Shown here: piece by piece, positions 37,362-48,475 of the stretch
Position numbering within the stretch: the stretch's first letter is position 1
Layout of the letters: each line of letters starts with the position of its first letter
Position numbers and translations under genes: made by a program
The notes under the pieces: model-generated
Told to the model about the DNA's origin: nothing
What the model saw: only the letters and a program-made list of their open reading frames with translations
The model's database searches: none
Source of the DNA: an uncultured Bacteriovoracaceae bacterium
Lineage (GTDB): Bacteria; Bdellovibrionota; Bacteriovoracia; Bacteriovoracales; Bacteriovoracaceae
Reading direction: 5' to 3'
Length of the DNA: 64,000 bases
Assembly: GCA_938017795.1 (NCBI GenBank)
Contig: CALIJZ010000002.1
Location: forward strand, 81,946 to 145,945

Positions 37362-38063
37362 ATGAAAATATGTATTCAAATTACTATGGCTGAAGAAGCT
37401 AGACCTTTTATAGAACTTTTAGGTTTCAAGCAATCAGATCCCCTAGAAACACCTATACCTCATAATCTTTATCAAACTAAAATAGACAATAAGGAAGTCT
37501 CTCTTATTGTAAATGGAAGATTTAGTGAAAATGTATCTTATGTTGGAACTGAATTTGCCAGTTTAATTTCCCAATCTGTATTGAGCTTTATAAAACCTGA
37601 TTTATTAATTAATGCAGGAACCTCAGGAGGTAAAAGTACTCATGGACTAAATATTGGTGATGTCACTATTTGTAAAAAAGTATATTTTCATGACCATCGA
37701 ATTTCTATCCCTGGATATAATGAATATTTTAAAGGTGATTTTGCTCCATCAGATAAATATTTTAACATCCTATCAGAAATTAAAAATTTAATTCCTGTCA
37801 TTGTTTCTACTGGAAATTCATTTGAAATGAATGAATCGGACAACAATTCAATCATAGAGTTAAAATCTAGTGTTAAGGAGATGGAGCTTGCAGGAATTGC
37901 TCAAGTTGCAAGTTTTTATAATTCTTCTTGGATTGGAATAAAATCAATAACCGATATTATAGACAATGATAATAAACCTACATCTGATCAGTTTTTTGAA
38001 AACTTAAATCTTGCTTGTTTAAATTTATCTAAGTCGTTAAAAGAAATAATAGAATTTCTTTAA
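37362..38063 (+). CDS. 5'-methylthioadenosine/S-adenosylhomocysteine nucleosidase-like
   Basis: 233 residues of the PNP/UDP phosphorylase superfamily. NAGTSGG (about 86-92) with GLNIGDVTI is the phosphate/ribose-site strand, EMELAGIAQVA holds the substrate-ribose Glu pair, and IGIKSITDIID supplies the purine-site Asp, as in MTA nucleosidases. Expected to release adenine from MTA (or SAH) in the cytoplasm. Closer in style to the plant MTAN group than to E. coli Pfs. It converges on yfbR with seven bases between stops. Confidence 0.82.
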   Translation: MKICIQITMAEEARPFIELLGFKQSDPLETPIPHNLYQTKIDNKEVSLIVNGRFSENVSYVGTEFASLISQSVLSFIKPDLLINAGTSGGKSTHGLNIGDVTICKKVYFHDHRISIPGYNEYFKGDFAPSDKYFNILSEIKNLIPVIVSTGNSFEMNESDNNSIIELKSSVKEMELAGIAQVASFYNSSWIGIKSITDIIDNDNKPTSDQFFENLNLACLNLSKSLKEIIEFL

Positions 38064-38069
38064 ATACTT

Positions 38070-38654
38070 CTATTGAATACTCAATTCATCTAAACTTAAT
38101 GAAAAACTATGAAGGAAGTTTTTAATAAAATAACTAACTTCTTCTAATTCCATTTTTAATAAAGAGCTTTCAATTGTTATTTTAGCTCTATTAAACTCTT
38201 TATTCCCTGCAGCCGACTCTTCAACACACTTAATATAGGCACATAAACTATCTGCAGCTTTTACTATTTTCCAAGATTCAAGGTCTCTGTCTTGCTTTTT
38301 AAAAATTTTAGAATATTCATCAATCATTTCACTTGGAAGATATGATAAAAGTTTATCAGTTGCTAATTTCTCAATCTCTTTATAAGCATTTTTTATTTCC
38401 GGATTAAAATATTTTACAGGTGTAGGTAGATCACCTGTTAAAACCTCTGTTGCATCATGAAAGATTGAAAGAGTGCAAATTCTATCAGCGTTATAATTTT
38501 TATTGAAATATTTATTTCCTATTGTGGCCAATGAATGGGCAACAATAGCAACCTGCAAACTATGTTCTTGAACATTTTCTGGTCTAAGATTATGCATAAG
38601 CGACCATCGCTCAATTAACTTCATCCTACTCACATATGCATAAAAATGACTCAT
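38070..38654 (-). CDS. yfbR: YfbR-type 5'-deoxynucleotidase (HD domain)
   Basis: 194 residues. HD-domain metal ligands: VQEHSLQVAIVAHSL, SIFHDATEVLTGDLPTPVKY with the His-Asp pair, and a later Asp in KAADSLCAYIKCVEE. RMKLIERWSLMHN at the start matches the YfbR N-terminus that binds nucleotide. Dephosphorylates dNMPs in the cytoplasm. It is 13 bases downstream of the M42 peptidase on the same strand. Confidence 0.9.
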   Translation of the reverse strand: MSHFYAYVSRMKLIERWSLMHNLRPENVQEHSLQVAIVAHSLATIGNKYFNKNYNADRICTLSIFHDATEVLTGDLPTPVKYFNPEIKNAYKEIEKLATDKLLSYLPSEMIDEYSKIFKKQDRDLESWKIVKAADSLCAYIKCVEESAAGNKEFNRAKITIESSLLKMELEEVSYFIKNFLHSFSLSLDELSIQ

Positions 38655-38667
38655 TAAAACTCCTCAC

Positions 38668-39705
38668 TTAAAATTTTAGTTTAACTTTATCTGCTGTTTC
38701 TATAAACTTAGTAAGAAGCTTTATACAACCATCAAGATCTTTTTTATGAAGCATTTCAGTTGCACTATGAACATATCTAGTTGGAACTGAAAGTGTACCA
38801 ACAGCACCTTTACCTAATAATTGAAGACCCATTGCATCTGTTCCACCAAATGGAAGAATTTCTGGCTGGTGCTTTATTTTGTTCGAATCTGCTAATTTTT
38901 TAAAATGGTCGATAATTCCTTGATTAGTGATTGATCCATGGTCAGATATTTTTATAGCAACACCCTTTCCTAATTCACTAACTCTATCTTTAGCTCCTAT
39001 TCCAGGCACATCAAGCGCTATAGTAACATCTACAGCAATGCCTATATCAGGATTTATATTCTTCGCAGCAGTTTTAGCTCCTCTTACTCCAACCTCTTCT
39101 TGAGCAGAAGCCAATACATATAAATCAACATTTAAGTTTTTCTTAGCAAGTTTTTTTAAAACTTCTCCAACGACATAACAGCCAACCCTATTATCTAAGG
39201 CTTTTGAAAAAATAATATTTTCTTGTTCATAATATTCACCAATCCTAATGATCGGATCCCCTACAGAAATTATTTTTTTTACTTCCTTCTCACTTAAACC
39301 AGTATCAACAAATAAGTCATTAATCGTGATCTTAGCTTTTTCAGGTGGGCATCCAGCTATGAAGTTAGTTGGAGTTTTATTAATAACTCCCATAATATTT
39401 TTCTTACCCTCTATCCAAACTCTCTGCGAAATTAGATTACTGGCCATATTTCCGCCACGAGAACTTAAATACAAAAATCCTTTATCATCGATATGCTTAA
39501 CTACAAATCCAATCTCATCCATGTGCCCAGCAATAACAATTTTCTTAGCATTTTTCTTTTTTGATTTTTTTATAGCGATTAAGTTTCCAATTTCATCAAC
39601 TTCAACGTCAGCATACTTTGACCATTCTTTTTTTAAGATTTCAATGATCTTACCTTCTCTGCCCGAAATACCATTTTCAGTACATAACTTTTCTAAAAGA
39701 CTCAT
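38668..39705 (-). CDS. M42-family metallo-aminopeptidase
   Basis: 345 residues. Co-catalytic metal site: AGHMDEIGF (His and Asp), SKALDNRVGCYVV (bridging Asp), SAQEEVGVRGAK (catalytic Glu, metal Glu), AVDVTIALDVPG (Asp) and a late RYVHSATEM (His). Family members (glutamyl aminopeptidase PepA, FrvX, TET) assemble into dodecameric cages degrading peptides. GISGREGKI near the N-terminus is also conserved. Cytoplasmic, no signal peptide. Confidence 0.9.
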   Translation of the reverse strand: MSLLEKLCTENGISGREGKIIEILKKEWSKYADVEVDEIGNLIAIKKSKKKNAKKIVIAGHMDEIGFVVKHIDDKGFLYLSSRGGNMASNLISQRVWIEGKKNIMGVINKTPTNFIAGCPPEKAKITINDLFVDTGLSEKEVKKIISVGDPIIRIGEYYEQENIIFSKALDNRVGCYVVGEVLKKLAKKNLNVDLYVLASAQEEVGVRGAKTAAKNINPDIGIAVDVTIALDVPGIGAKDRVSELGKGVAIKISDHGSITNQGIIDHFKKLADSNKIKHQPEILPFGGTDAMGLQLLGKGAVGTLSVPTRYVHSATEMLHKKDLDGCIKLLTKFIETADKVKLKF

Positions 39706-39756
39706 TTTTGCCCTTTGTTTATTTAAATATTTATGAATTATAGTCTAAGCAATTTA

Positions 39757-40170
39757 TTAACTATCACCGCGAGTGTAACCAAGTTTAATTCTCATCTCAG
39801 CTCTTTCTTTCTTTCTTCTAAACTTGATAAGTTCAGCATCATTTTCAACAGCTTGAGCTAATTTTTTCTCGGCCTTATCAAGAGCAGCTTTTGCTCTATC
39901 AACATCAATCTTCTCAGCAGACTCAGAAGTCATTGCTAATATTGAAACCCTATCACCTAGAATTTTACATGTTCCATGAGTTACAGAAAAATTCCATTTT
40001 TTATTATCTAAATCAATTGCTGTAACGATACCAGTAGATAGTTTTGTTAAAACGTGCGTATGATCTTTTAAGATATCTATCTCCCCACTAACAGTTGGAA
40101 CTAGGACTTCGTTACATTGGAAGTCCTTAACAACAACGCCACTAGGAGTAAGTATATCTAACTTAAACAT
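39757..40170 (-). CDS. atpC: ATP synthase epsilon subunit
   Basis: 137 residues. The N-terminal beta sandwich (LDILTPSGVV, EVLVPTVSGEIDILKDHTHVLTKLSTG) is followed by the two-helix Ala/Lys-rich C-terminal domain (AKAALDKAEKKLAQ). Central-stalk subunit that regulates ATP hydrolysis. Last gene of the atp run, three bases after atpD. Confidence 0.96.
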   Translation of the reverse strand: MFKLDILTPSGVVVKDFQCNEVLVPTVSGEIDILKDHTHVLTKLSTGIVTAIDLDNKKWNFSVTHGTCKILGDRVSILAMTSESAEKIDVDRAKAALDKAEKKLAQAVENDAELIKFRRKKERAEMRIKLGYTRGDS

Positions 40171-40172
40171 TT

Positions 40173-41615
<1,443 letters not shown>

Positions 41616-41619
41616 TTAC

Positions 41620-42492
41620 TTAGCCGTTTAATGACTCCGCTCCAGATACAACTTCTATAAGCTCAGTTGTAATCGCAGCTTGTCTTAATTTATTCATCTT
41701 TAATGTTAATTTTTTTATTACATCGTTACAGTTACTACTGGCATTATCCATCGCAACCATTCTCATTCCATGCTCACTAGCAATAGCATCTAATACAGCT
41801 GTATAAATACTATTGGCGTAAACTTCAGGTATCATCGTATCTAGAATATCTTCCGCACTCGGTGCGTATTTAAAATCAAATGGAAAGTCTTCCTTAATTT
41901 TTTCTTTATCATCTTCAGGCATAGAAAATGGAAGAATCTGTGTAGCTGTTGCAAAGCAACTCATTGCAGACTCAAAAGAGTTATACAATATATGGACACT
42001 CCCAACTTCACCTGTTTCAAAAGAAGTACTTAGCTCATCAGCAATATCTAAAATTTCATCATGAGTCGGTTCTACTTTTTCAAACTTATAATGATTTCCA
42101 ACGTTCACTTCTTCAGCAATTAATTCTTTAACTTTCTTTCCGATAAAATGAACCTTAAATTCTTTATCATCATTTGCTGCCAAAAACTTCTTTGCCTCTT
42201 TGTATAATTGGCCGTTATACCCACCACATAAACCTTTATCAGAAGAGATAATTAATAAATGTGCGTGCTTGTTTTCTAAATCACCTTTAAAAAAATCATG
42301 CTCATAATCACTGGTAACAGCTGCTACCGTTTTTAATGTAGACATTAATTCATTTGAATAAGGTTTAAGACTTAAAATTCTCTGCTGTGCTCTTGCAAGC
42401 TTAGCAGCAGATACTAGTTTCATTGCACTAGTTATCTTGTATGTACCTTTGGTACTTTTAATTCTTTTTTTAAGGTCTTTTATATTTGCCAT
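41620..42492 (-). CDS. atpG: ATP synthase gamma subunit
   Basis: 290 residues. The N-terminal DLKKRIKSTKGTYKITSAMKLV helix and the C-terminal EHGMRMVAMDNASSNCNDV helix form the central rotor shaft. The middle domain has SSDKGLCGGYNGQL. Three bases after atpA. Confidence 0.97.
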   Translation of the reverse strand: MANIKDLKKRIKSTKGTYKITSAMKLVSAAKLARAQQRILSLKPYSNELMSTLKTVAAVTSDYEHDFFKGDLENKHAHLLIISSDKGLCGGYNGQLYKEAKKFLAANDDKEFKVHFIGKKVKELIAEEVNVGNHYKFEKVEPTHDEILDIADELSTSFETGEVGSVHILYNSFESAMSCFATATQILPFSMPEDDKEKIKEDFPFDFKYAPSAEDILDTMIPEVYANSIYTAVLDAIASEHGMRMVAMDNASSNCNDVIKKLTLKMNKLRQAAITTELIEVVSGAESLNG

Positions 42493-42495
42493 AAT

Positions 42496-44013
42496 TTATT
42501 CGTATTTATTTACTTCGTTAAAACTCTTAATCGCATCAGTTAAACTAGTAACTAACTCACCAGTCATTTTTCCACCGCTAGATAATTCTTTCATCACTCC
42601 AGCATGTCTATTATGTAAAAAGTCTAAAAGATCTTTTTCTGCATCTTTTATTTTTGAAACTGGAACTTTATCAAATAGTCCTTTTGTACCAGCAAATATT
42701 GAAGCAACTTGATCATAAACATCAACAGGAGCGTATTGACCTTGCTTTAAAAGCTCAACTAGTCTCTCACCTCTGTTTAGCTGATTTTGTGTCGTTTCAT
42801 CTAAATCAGATCCAAATGCAGCAAAGGCCGCAAGCTCTCTATACTGAGCAAGGTCTAATCGTAGTGTACCAGCAACTTTTTTCATCGCTTTAACTTGTGC
42901 TGAACCACCAACCCTTGATACCGAAAGACCAACGTTAACCGCTGGACGAATACCAGAATTGAAAAGATCCGACTCAAGATAAATCTGACCATCTGTAATA
43001 GAAATAACGTTTGTCGGAATATAAGCCGAAACGTCACCCTCTTGAGTTTCAATAATTGGAAGAGCCGTCATTGAACCATTTCCAAGATCATCATTTACTT
43101 TACACGCTCTCTCTAAAAGTCTTGAGTGAATATAAAATACATCCCCAGGGAATGCTTCTCGTCCTGGTGGACGTCTAAGTAAAAGTGATAATTGTCTATA
43201 AGCTTGAGATTGCTTTGTAAGATCATCATAAATAATTAATGAATGTTGACCGTTATTTAAAAAGTACTCACCCATCGCACAACCTGAATAAGGTGCAATA
43301 AATTGAAGTGGAGCAGATTGAGAAGCAGTTGCCGATACAATTGTTGTATACTCAAGAGCACCTGTTTCTTCTAATTTTTGATAAACCTGACGAACTGTAG
43401 ATTGCTTTTGACCAATGGCCACGTAAATACACTTAACGTCTTTACCTTTTTGATTAATGATCGTATCGATTGCAACAGCTGTTTTACCTGTTTTTCTATC
43501 TCCAATAATTAATTCTCGCTGACCTCTACCAATTGGAATCATGGCATCGATTGCTTTAATCCCCGTTTGAAGTGGCTCATGAACCGACTTTCTAGCGATA
43601 ATCCCAGGAGCCTTTGTTTCAACTCTTGAGCTATGTTTAGCATTAAGTGGACCCTTACCATCAATTGGCTCACCTAATGGATTAACAACTCTTCCTAATA
43701 ATTCAGGTCCAACCGGAACTTCAACAATTGTTTCTGTTCTTTTAACTTTTGAACCTTCTTTAATTTCTTTATCATCTCCAAGAACAGCAATACCTACGTT
43801 ATTACTCTCAAGGTTTAAAACCATACCTTTAGAACCGTCTTCAAATTCTACTAACTCACCAGCAAGAACATTTTTCAGTCCAAAAACTCTGGCAACCCCA
43901 TCTCCAACAGTAAGAACTGTTCCGATTTCACTTACATCTAATCTAGATTGAAAATTAGCAATTCGATCTTTTATGATCGAAGTAATTTCTTCTGGTCTAA
44001 TAGCTGTACTCAT
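42496..44013 (-). CDS. atpA: ATP synthase alpha subunit
   Basis: 505 residues. Non-catalytic nucleotide-binding subunit: [21 protein letters not shown]-loop, [31 protein letters not shown], and [18 protein letters not shown]. The N-terminal [13 protein letters not shown] contacts the delta subunit. 16 bases after atpH. Confidence 0.98.
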   Translation of the reverse strand: MSTAIRPEEITSIIKDRIANFQSRLDVSEIGTVLTVGDGVARVFGLKNVLAGELVEFEDGSKGMVLNLESNNVGIAVLGDDKEIKEGSKVKRTETIVEVPVGPELLGRVVNPLGEPIDGKGPLNAKHSSRVETKAPGIIARKSVHEPLQTGIKAIDAMIPIGRGQRELIIGDRKTGKTAVAIDTIINQKGKDVKCIYVAIGQKQSTVRQVYQKLEETGALEYTTIVSATASQSAPLQFIAPYSGCAMGEYFLNNGQHSLIIYDDLTKQSQAYRQLSLLLRRPPGREAFPGDVFYIHSRLLERACKVNDDLGNGSMTALPIIETQEGDVSAYIPTNVISITDGQIYLESDLFNSGIRPAVNVGLSVSRVGGSAQVKAMKKVAGTLRLDLAQYRELAAFAAFGSDLDETTQNQLNRGERLVELLKQGQYAPVDVYDQVASIFAGTKGLFDKVPVSKIKDAEKDLLDFLHNRHAGVMKELSSGGKMTGELVTSLTDAIKSFNEVNKYE

Positions 44014-44029
44014 TTATACCTCTTTATAT

Positions 44030-44566
44030 TTAAAACATTATAGTTTTTTTAAATTCATCAAATTGATTATCTAGACTTGCGTCCATTAGATAGTCTCCTG
44101 CACTTACTCTATAGCCGGCAGTTATTTTTTCGTTTTTCTCGTAACTTAAATTTACTTTTTTATTTAGCTTCTTCTCAAGATGCTCAATTATTTTTTTCTT
44201 AGTCTCTTCATCAATTGAATCAGTGGCTCCTTGAATTGAACCTTTTAAAAATCCTTTTTCATCATCGTCCATTATAACAACTTCTTTATAAATCATATTT
44301 ATAAGACTCATTCTTTTCTCATTCACTAAATACTTCATGAAATTTTGAACAGTTTGATGAATTCCTAACTTCTTTGATAGATCTTCAAGAACACCTGTTT
44401 TTTCTTCCTCAGAGAAGGCCTCAAGAAATAATACTTGTTCAAGATCAGTAGAAACATTTACAGCACTATTAAATTTAACAAGCTCAGCAACAGCATCAAA
44501 ACCTTCATCCTTAGATATAGACCTAATGGCTTGAGCGTATGTTTTTGCAATTACTTGTTCTTTCAT
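44030..44566 (-). CDS. atpH: ATP synthase delta subunit
   Basis: 178 residues. The N-terminal helical bundle (VIAKTYAQAIRSI) and a C-terminal part with ITAGYRVSAGDYLMDASLDNQF, which matches the GGxxIRIGDxVID motif of delta/OSCP. Links F1 to the peripheral stalk. It starts one base after atpF ends. Confidence 0.93.
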   Translation of the reverse strand: MKEQVIAKTYAQAIRSISKDEGFDAVAELVKFNSAVNVSTDLEQVLFLEAFSEEEKTGVLEDLSKKLGIHQTVQNFMKYLVNEKRMSLINMIYKEVVIMDDDEKGFLKGSIQGATDSIDEETKKKIIEHLEKKLNKKVNLSYEKNEKITAGYRVSAGDYLMDASLDNQFDEFKKTIMF

Positions 44567-44567
44567 T

Positions 44568-45083
44568 TTATAGGCCTCGAGTTATACTCTTATTTAATTT
44601 GGCAGCAAGTTCAGGATTATTCTTAACCTGATCTTTTGCTTTAGCTATAACACTATCAATAAGTTCTTTATTTATAGACTTAACCATTTCCAATTTTTTC
44701 ATTTCTAATTTAGACCCAAAGTCTTCTTCTAACTTAGAAACTCTAATTGTGTTTTCTTTTTCTTTTTCTTCTTTAAAACTAGCTACTTCATTTTTTGCAT
44801 TCATTTCAATTTCAGCAATAGTATCATCGAGTTTATCATTTTTTTTCTGCTGCTTCTCTAAAAGCATCTGAGCTTCAAATTTTTGAGTCTTGGCTCTTTC
44901 AGAGATTTCTTTAATTTGATCATATTTACCAGTGAAGTATGAGCTAATTTTTTTTCTTTGAGTAAAGAATATTACTCCAACTAAAAGAGTATTTATTAAT
45001 CCAGGAATTAAAGATGAAGGTCCATACCCACCACCTGCGGCATAAGCTTCAATGCTAATAATCAAAAATAGTAACTTATCCAT
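44568..45083 (-). CDS. atpF: ATP synthase b subunit
   Basis: 171 residues. N-terminal membrane segment (about 25-41, with a possible preceding signal-like stretch AYAAGGGYGPSS), then a long Lys/Glu/Gln coiled coil typical of the peripheral stalk. The N-terminus with GGGYGPSSLIPGLINTLLV is longer than E. coli b. It overlaps the upstream b'-type gene by eight bases. Confidence 0.88.
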   Translation of the reverse strand: MDKLLFLIISIEAYAAGGGYGPSSLIPGLINTLLVGVIFFTQRKKISSYFTGKYDQIKEISERAKTQKFEAQMLLEKQQKKNDKLDDTIAEIEMNAKNEVASFKEEKEKENTIRVSKLEEDFGSKLEMKKLEMVKSINKELIDSVIAKAKDQVKNNPELAAKLNKSITRGL

Positions 45084-45519
45084 GTACCCTCTTAATTAAC
45101 TCGTCAGCTAAGTTTTTACTTTCACCCAAAATATCATTTTTCTTAGATAAGTATTCCTTCTCAACTATGTTTTTCTGTGTATCTAATTTGTCATTAATTT
45201 CACTTTCTTTATCTTTAAAGCTGTACTCAAGTTCTCTTTCTATTTCTTTTTTCTGATTCGTTTTATTTTCTTGAACACTTTTATGAGTCCGCTCTAATTT
45301 TTCATCATATTCATATTTTAAATTTTTATATTTCTCATTTAACTCGCCAGCTAATTTTTCAGTCTTTGTTGTTTTTTCAGCTCGTAAATCTAAAACTTTT
45401 TGAAGTGGAACAAATAAAAACTTTGATGAAATAAAATATAAAACGCAAATTATTGCGAATTGATAATAGAAGGTATTGTTAACACCTAATTGAGTGAGAA
45501 TTGAGGTGACGATTTCCAC
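45076..45519 (-). CDS. ATP synthase b'-type subunit
   Basis: 147 residues. One N-terminal membrane segment (about 19-36) then a continuous charged coiled coil (KVLDLRAEKTTKTEKLAGELNE). First gene of the run. Two different b-type subunits, as in photosynthetic bacteria and many delta-group bacteria, suggest a b/b' heterodimeric stalk. No atpB (a) or atpE (c) lies nearby. Confidence 0.85.
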   Translation of the reverse strand: MEIVTSILTQLGVNNTFYYQFAIICVLYFISSKFLFVPLQKVLDLRAEKTTKTEKLAGELNEKYKNLKYEYDEKLERTHKSVQENKTNQKKEIERELEYSFKDKESEINDKLDTQKNIVEKEYLSKKNDILGESKNLADELIKRVHG

Positions 45520-45838
45520 GATTTTCCTTTAAATTCATATACTTAATTTAATTTTTATTGATGTTTATACTCTGAGGTTTTGTTAGTCAATTCTATTCAT
45601 AATATTTTATTTATTGGTTAATCTTTTTATTCTTGTCTACTTGTGTCAACTTTTAAGAAAGTCTCTTTTTTCTTCTAAATATATCTATTTTAGAATTTCA
45701 GCCTATAACACTTAAATGCCTATTTTTCTTGCTACTTATTTACTTGATTCTTCTCGTAAGTACTTAGAAGTATAAATATTTACTCTAAAGTATAAGATAA
45801 ATTAACCGATATTTGTATTAGAAGGAACTCGCTACCAA
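45520..45838. other. Intergenic region between divergent atp run and cytochrome gene
   Basis: 319 bases of AT-rich DNA. Reading the minus strand, TTGACA lies at 45644-45649 about 125 bases before the b' start, with only weak -10 candidates downstream; it may be the atp promoter. On the plus strand, CTTCTCGTAAGTACTTAGAAG around 45752 has short inverted arms. No gene or RNA family recognised. Confidence 0.35.
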
Positions 45839-46183
45839 ATGAAATATTGTTTTTATATTTTAATACCTTTTTTATTATTTTCTTGTGGAAAGAATTTTGA
45901 TTCTTCTCTGGCTTCAGATACAAGCGACTTTAATGCTGCAAATAGTTCAATCAACCGAGCAAATGGAGACCCTGCACGAGGAGGAAATTTATACTCAACT
46001 CATTGTATGAGTTGCCATAATTCAGATGGCTCAGGAGATGGCATAATTCCAAATATTCAAGGTGCTACAGATGCTGATATTCTTAATGCTGTAGAAATGG
46101 GTTATGGAGATATGAATCCAGTTTTAGACTTAAGTATTGATGATATTGAGGATATTTCTAGTATCTTTGATTCCTTTTTATAA
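45839..46183 (+). CDS. Small cytochrome-c lipoprotein
   Basis: 114 residues. Lipobox LLFSC (Cys about 16) and one haem-c site HCMSCHNSDGSGDG with a plausible distal Met (GDMNP). The fold is the short class I type (about 70 residues). Probably a lipid-anchored electron carrier on the periplasmic face. The 3' end overlaps the convergent barrel gene by six bases. Confidence 0.85.
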   Translation: MKYCFYILIPFLLFSCGKNFDSSLASDTSDFNAANSSINRANGDPARGGNLYSTHCMSCHNSDGSGDGIIPNIQGATDADILNAVEMGYGDMNPVLDLSIDDIEDISSIFDSFL

Positions 46184-47065
46184 TCCAAGACTTATTGTTA
46201 ATCGTAATTTATTAAATGAAGGCTTTTCTATCTCTAGATCTAGAGGATTATCAGACTGAGCATCTAATGTTTTTGTTAAGTTAAATCCAATGTCCACTTT
46301 GATAGATTTATTTTTTTTAGTTTTTTTTATATAACCAAGTCCAGGTCCAAAGCTTACTCCTAGAAGTTTCTCATCATAATCTCCTATATATGGAACTGGT
46401 CGATTTCGACTATCTCTATTAGAATTATGTGATTCAATTTTACCTTTATAATTTAAATACGAAGCTCCTACTCCAGCTCGAGCATAAAAGTTCTTTGTAA
46501 TTAAGTACCCTAAATCTGTAGTAAAATTCATTGAATAGTATGACCACTCCTCATTATTGGGAGCATTTTTGGGTTTTGCTTTTGTAGGGAATAAATTGGA
46601 GTTTAAATTAACCAAAAACAAGAAATCTCTTTTAAACAATTTTAAAGGAATATCAAGCCCTAAGTTTACCCTAAAGTTTGGTGAAAAACTTATTCTTTCA
46701 TCGTCAGCATTTGTTTTAATTTTACTTACAGACTCTACTCCAAGACCTATATTAAATTCAGTCTTGTTTTTTTTATTACTTCTATTATTGTTGAACATAT
46801 AGAAGCTTCCTTTTTTAACTTTGTCTGTAAATTTCGGGACACCTTTTACAATTCTTCCAATAATCATATTATCTTGAACTTTGTTAACAATAATGTATGA
46901 ACTTTTTTTTCCATTTCGAGTAGTTACTAATTGATCTGATACTTGAATCTCTTTTAGGTTTTTATTTGTAATTGTAATTACGCTTTTATCTAATTTTATT
47001 GATGTAATACTCTGAGAAAAAGCTATATTACAAACCAAGATAGTTAACGTTATTAATAATTTCAT
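46178..47065 (-). CDS. Outer-membrane beta-barrel protein, paralogue C
   Basis: 295 residues from the ATG at 47065, chosen because the signal peptide (MKLLITLTILVCNIAFSQS) begins there; an upstream ATG at 47101 would add twelve charged residues. A strand-rich N-terminal domain is followed by a barrel closely related to the protein at 13910, sharing LGLDIPLKLF, NNEEW and NYKGKIESH blocks. Ends ISLGL rather than with Phe. Function unknown. Confidence 0.65.
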   Translation of the reverse strand: MKLLITLTILVCNIAFSQSITSIKLDKSVITITNKNLKEIQVSDQLVTTRNGKKSSYIIVNKVQDNMIIGRIVKGVPKFTDKVKKGSFYMFNNNRSNKKNKTEFNIGLGVESVSKIKTNADDERISFSPNFRVNLGLDIPLKLFKRDFLFLVNLNSNLFPTKAKPKNAPNNEEWSYYSMNFTTDLGYLITKNFYARAGVGASYLNYKGKIESHNSNRDSRNRPVPYIGDYDEKLLGVSFGPGLGYIKKTKKNKSIKVDIGFNLTKTLDAQSDNPLDLEIEKPSFNKLRLTISLGL

Positions 47066-47245
47066 ATTTTTACTTCTCTCAAACTTAAATTTAGTAATCA
47101 CTAGGTTGATTTTTATGTTATCTTACCCTTATCTGAATCTTTTTTCTATTTTCTGACTATTCCAATCTTATGAATAATTATTTATACTCGAGTGTAGAAT
47201 AAGGTTTGTTTTTACAAAAAATTTGATCCACCCTTAGGAATACTT

Positions 47246-48475
47246 ATGCTTAAATGGTTCAAGAAAAAAGAGAAAATTATTGACTTGGGCGTCTATGAAA
47301 TCGAAGATTTCTTGGATGAAACTGAGTGTAATCACCTAATTAAACTTATTAAAAATAATAAAGTCCCTTCTGGAGTAGCTTCATCTGAAGGTAATTACTT
47401 TACTGTTCAACGCACTAGCTCAACTTGTTATTTTAAGAATAATGATGAAATCGTTAAAAATATTGACCTAAAAATATCTAAAGAACTCGATATTGACACT
47501 AAGTTTGGAGAGCCTATCCAAGGTCAACTCTACCAAGTTGGTCAGGAATTTACTGATCATAATGATTTTTTTCAAGCTGATACATACGATAAATATTGCT
47601 CTGAAAGCGGAAATAGAACTTGGACGCTAATGATTTATTTGAACGACGTAACCAAGGGAGGCTCGACTGATTTTCCCAGAAAGGGAATATCTATCAAGCC
47701 TAAAAAGGGAAAAGCAGTTTTTTGGAATAATCTGCTTTCTGATGGAAGACCAGATGACTCAATGCTTCATGCGGGTAGACCAATCTTAGAAGGTGAAAAG
47801 TTTATTATTACTAAGTGGTTCAGAGAACTCCCCTATAAAGATGCTAACCCTAATGCAATTTCAAATACAGTTACTAAGGCAGAGTTCAGTTTTGGAAGAA
47901 CAGATATTACTCACTTCTCCCAATTAAGGAAATTTTTTAAGAAGGGTTATGCAAAATTAGAAGTCCCACCTCCTTACTTCAATTCTATTCAAGAAGTCTA
48001 TAACGAAGTTAAGAACTCTTTTGTAGATGAGTATGACCCATCTGATAAACTTGGACTTGGTGTCTATATTTCGAGTAATCAACATAAAATAGCCTCTGAA
48101 ATTTCTTTTTTCAGTGAAACTGATCAAGCAAGCTTATTAAGTGGCATTCAAGAGTTTGTTGAAGATGAGGTCCAAGCTGAAATTAGACCGACGTTTTGCT
48201 ATGGTTTTAGATCTTATAAAAGAGGATCTGTATTCAAACTTCATAGAGATCGACTTCAAACTCACATTATCAGTGTTACAATTTGTATTGATCAAGACAT
48301 CGAAAAACCTTGGTCTCTAGATATAAAAAATCATCAAGGGAAAATTGAAAAAGTAATATTAGATCCCGGTCAAATGTGCATCTATGAAAGTGCTAGATTA
48401 GAACATGGAAGGTTGGAAAGACTTAAAGGAAACTTTTATAGAACACTCTTTCTCCACTATGTTCCTGTTAATTAA
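47246..48475 (+). CDS. Tandem 2-oxoglutarate/Fe(II) oxygenase (prolyl-4-hydroxylase-like)
   Basis: 409 residues with two double-stranded beta-helix domains. The N-terminal one is P4H-like: DHNDFF (Fe ligands His105 and Asp107), GGSTDFPRKGISIKPKKGKA, distal MLHAGRPI (His175) and ITKWFRE (Lys190 for 2-oxoglutarate). The C-terminal one has FKLHRDRLQTH (His333, Asp335), LEHGRLERL (His387) and FYRTLFLHYV (Arg399). Both Fe triads look complete, and the different co-substrate residue (Lys versus Arg) suggests two activities. Cytoplasmic; the target, protein or small molecule, is unknown. Confidence 0.8.
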   Translation: MLKWFKKKEKIIDLGVYEIEDFLDETECNHLIKLIKNNKVPSGVASSEGNYFTVQRTSSTCYFKNNDEIVKNIDLKISKELDIDTKFGEPIQGQLYQVGQEFTDHNDFFQADTYDKYCSESGNRTWTLMIYLNDVTKGGSTDFPRKGISIKPKKGKAVFWNNLLSDGRPDDSMLHAGRPILEGEKFIITKWFRELPYKDANPNAISNTVTKAEFSFGRTDITHFSQLRKFFKKGYAKLEVPPPYFNSIQEVYNEVKNSFVDEYDPSDKLGLGVYISSNQHKIASEISFFSETDQASLLSGIQEFVEDEVQAEIRPTFCYGFRSYKRGSVFKLHRDRLQTHIISVTICIDQDIEKPWSLDIKNHQGKIEKVILDPGQMCIYESARLEHGRLERLKGNFYRTLFLHYVPVN

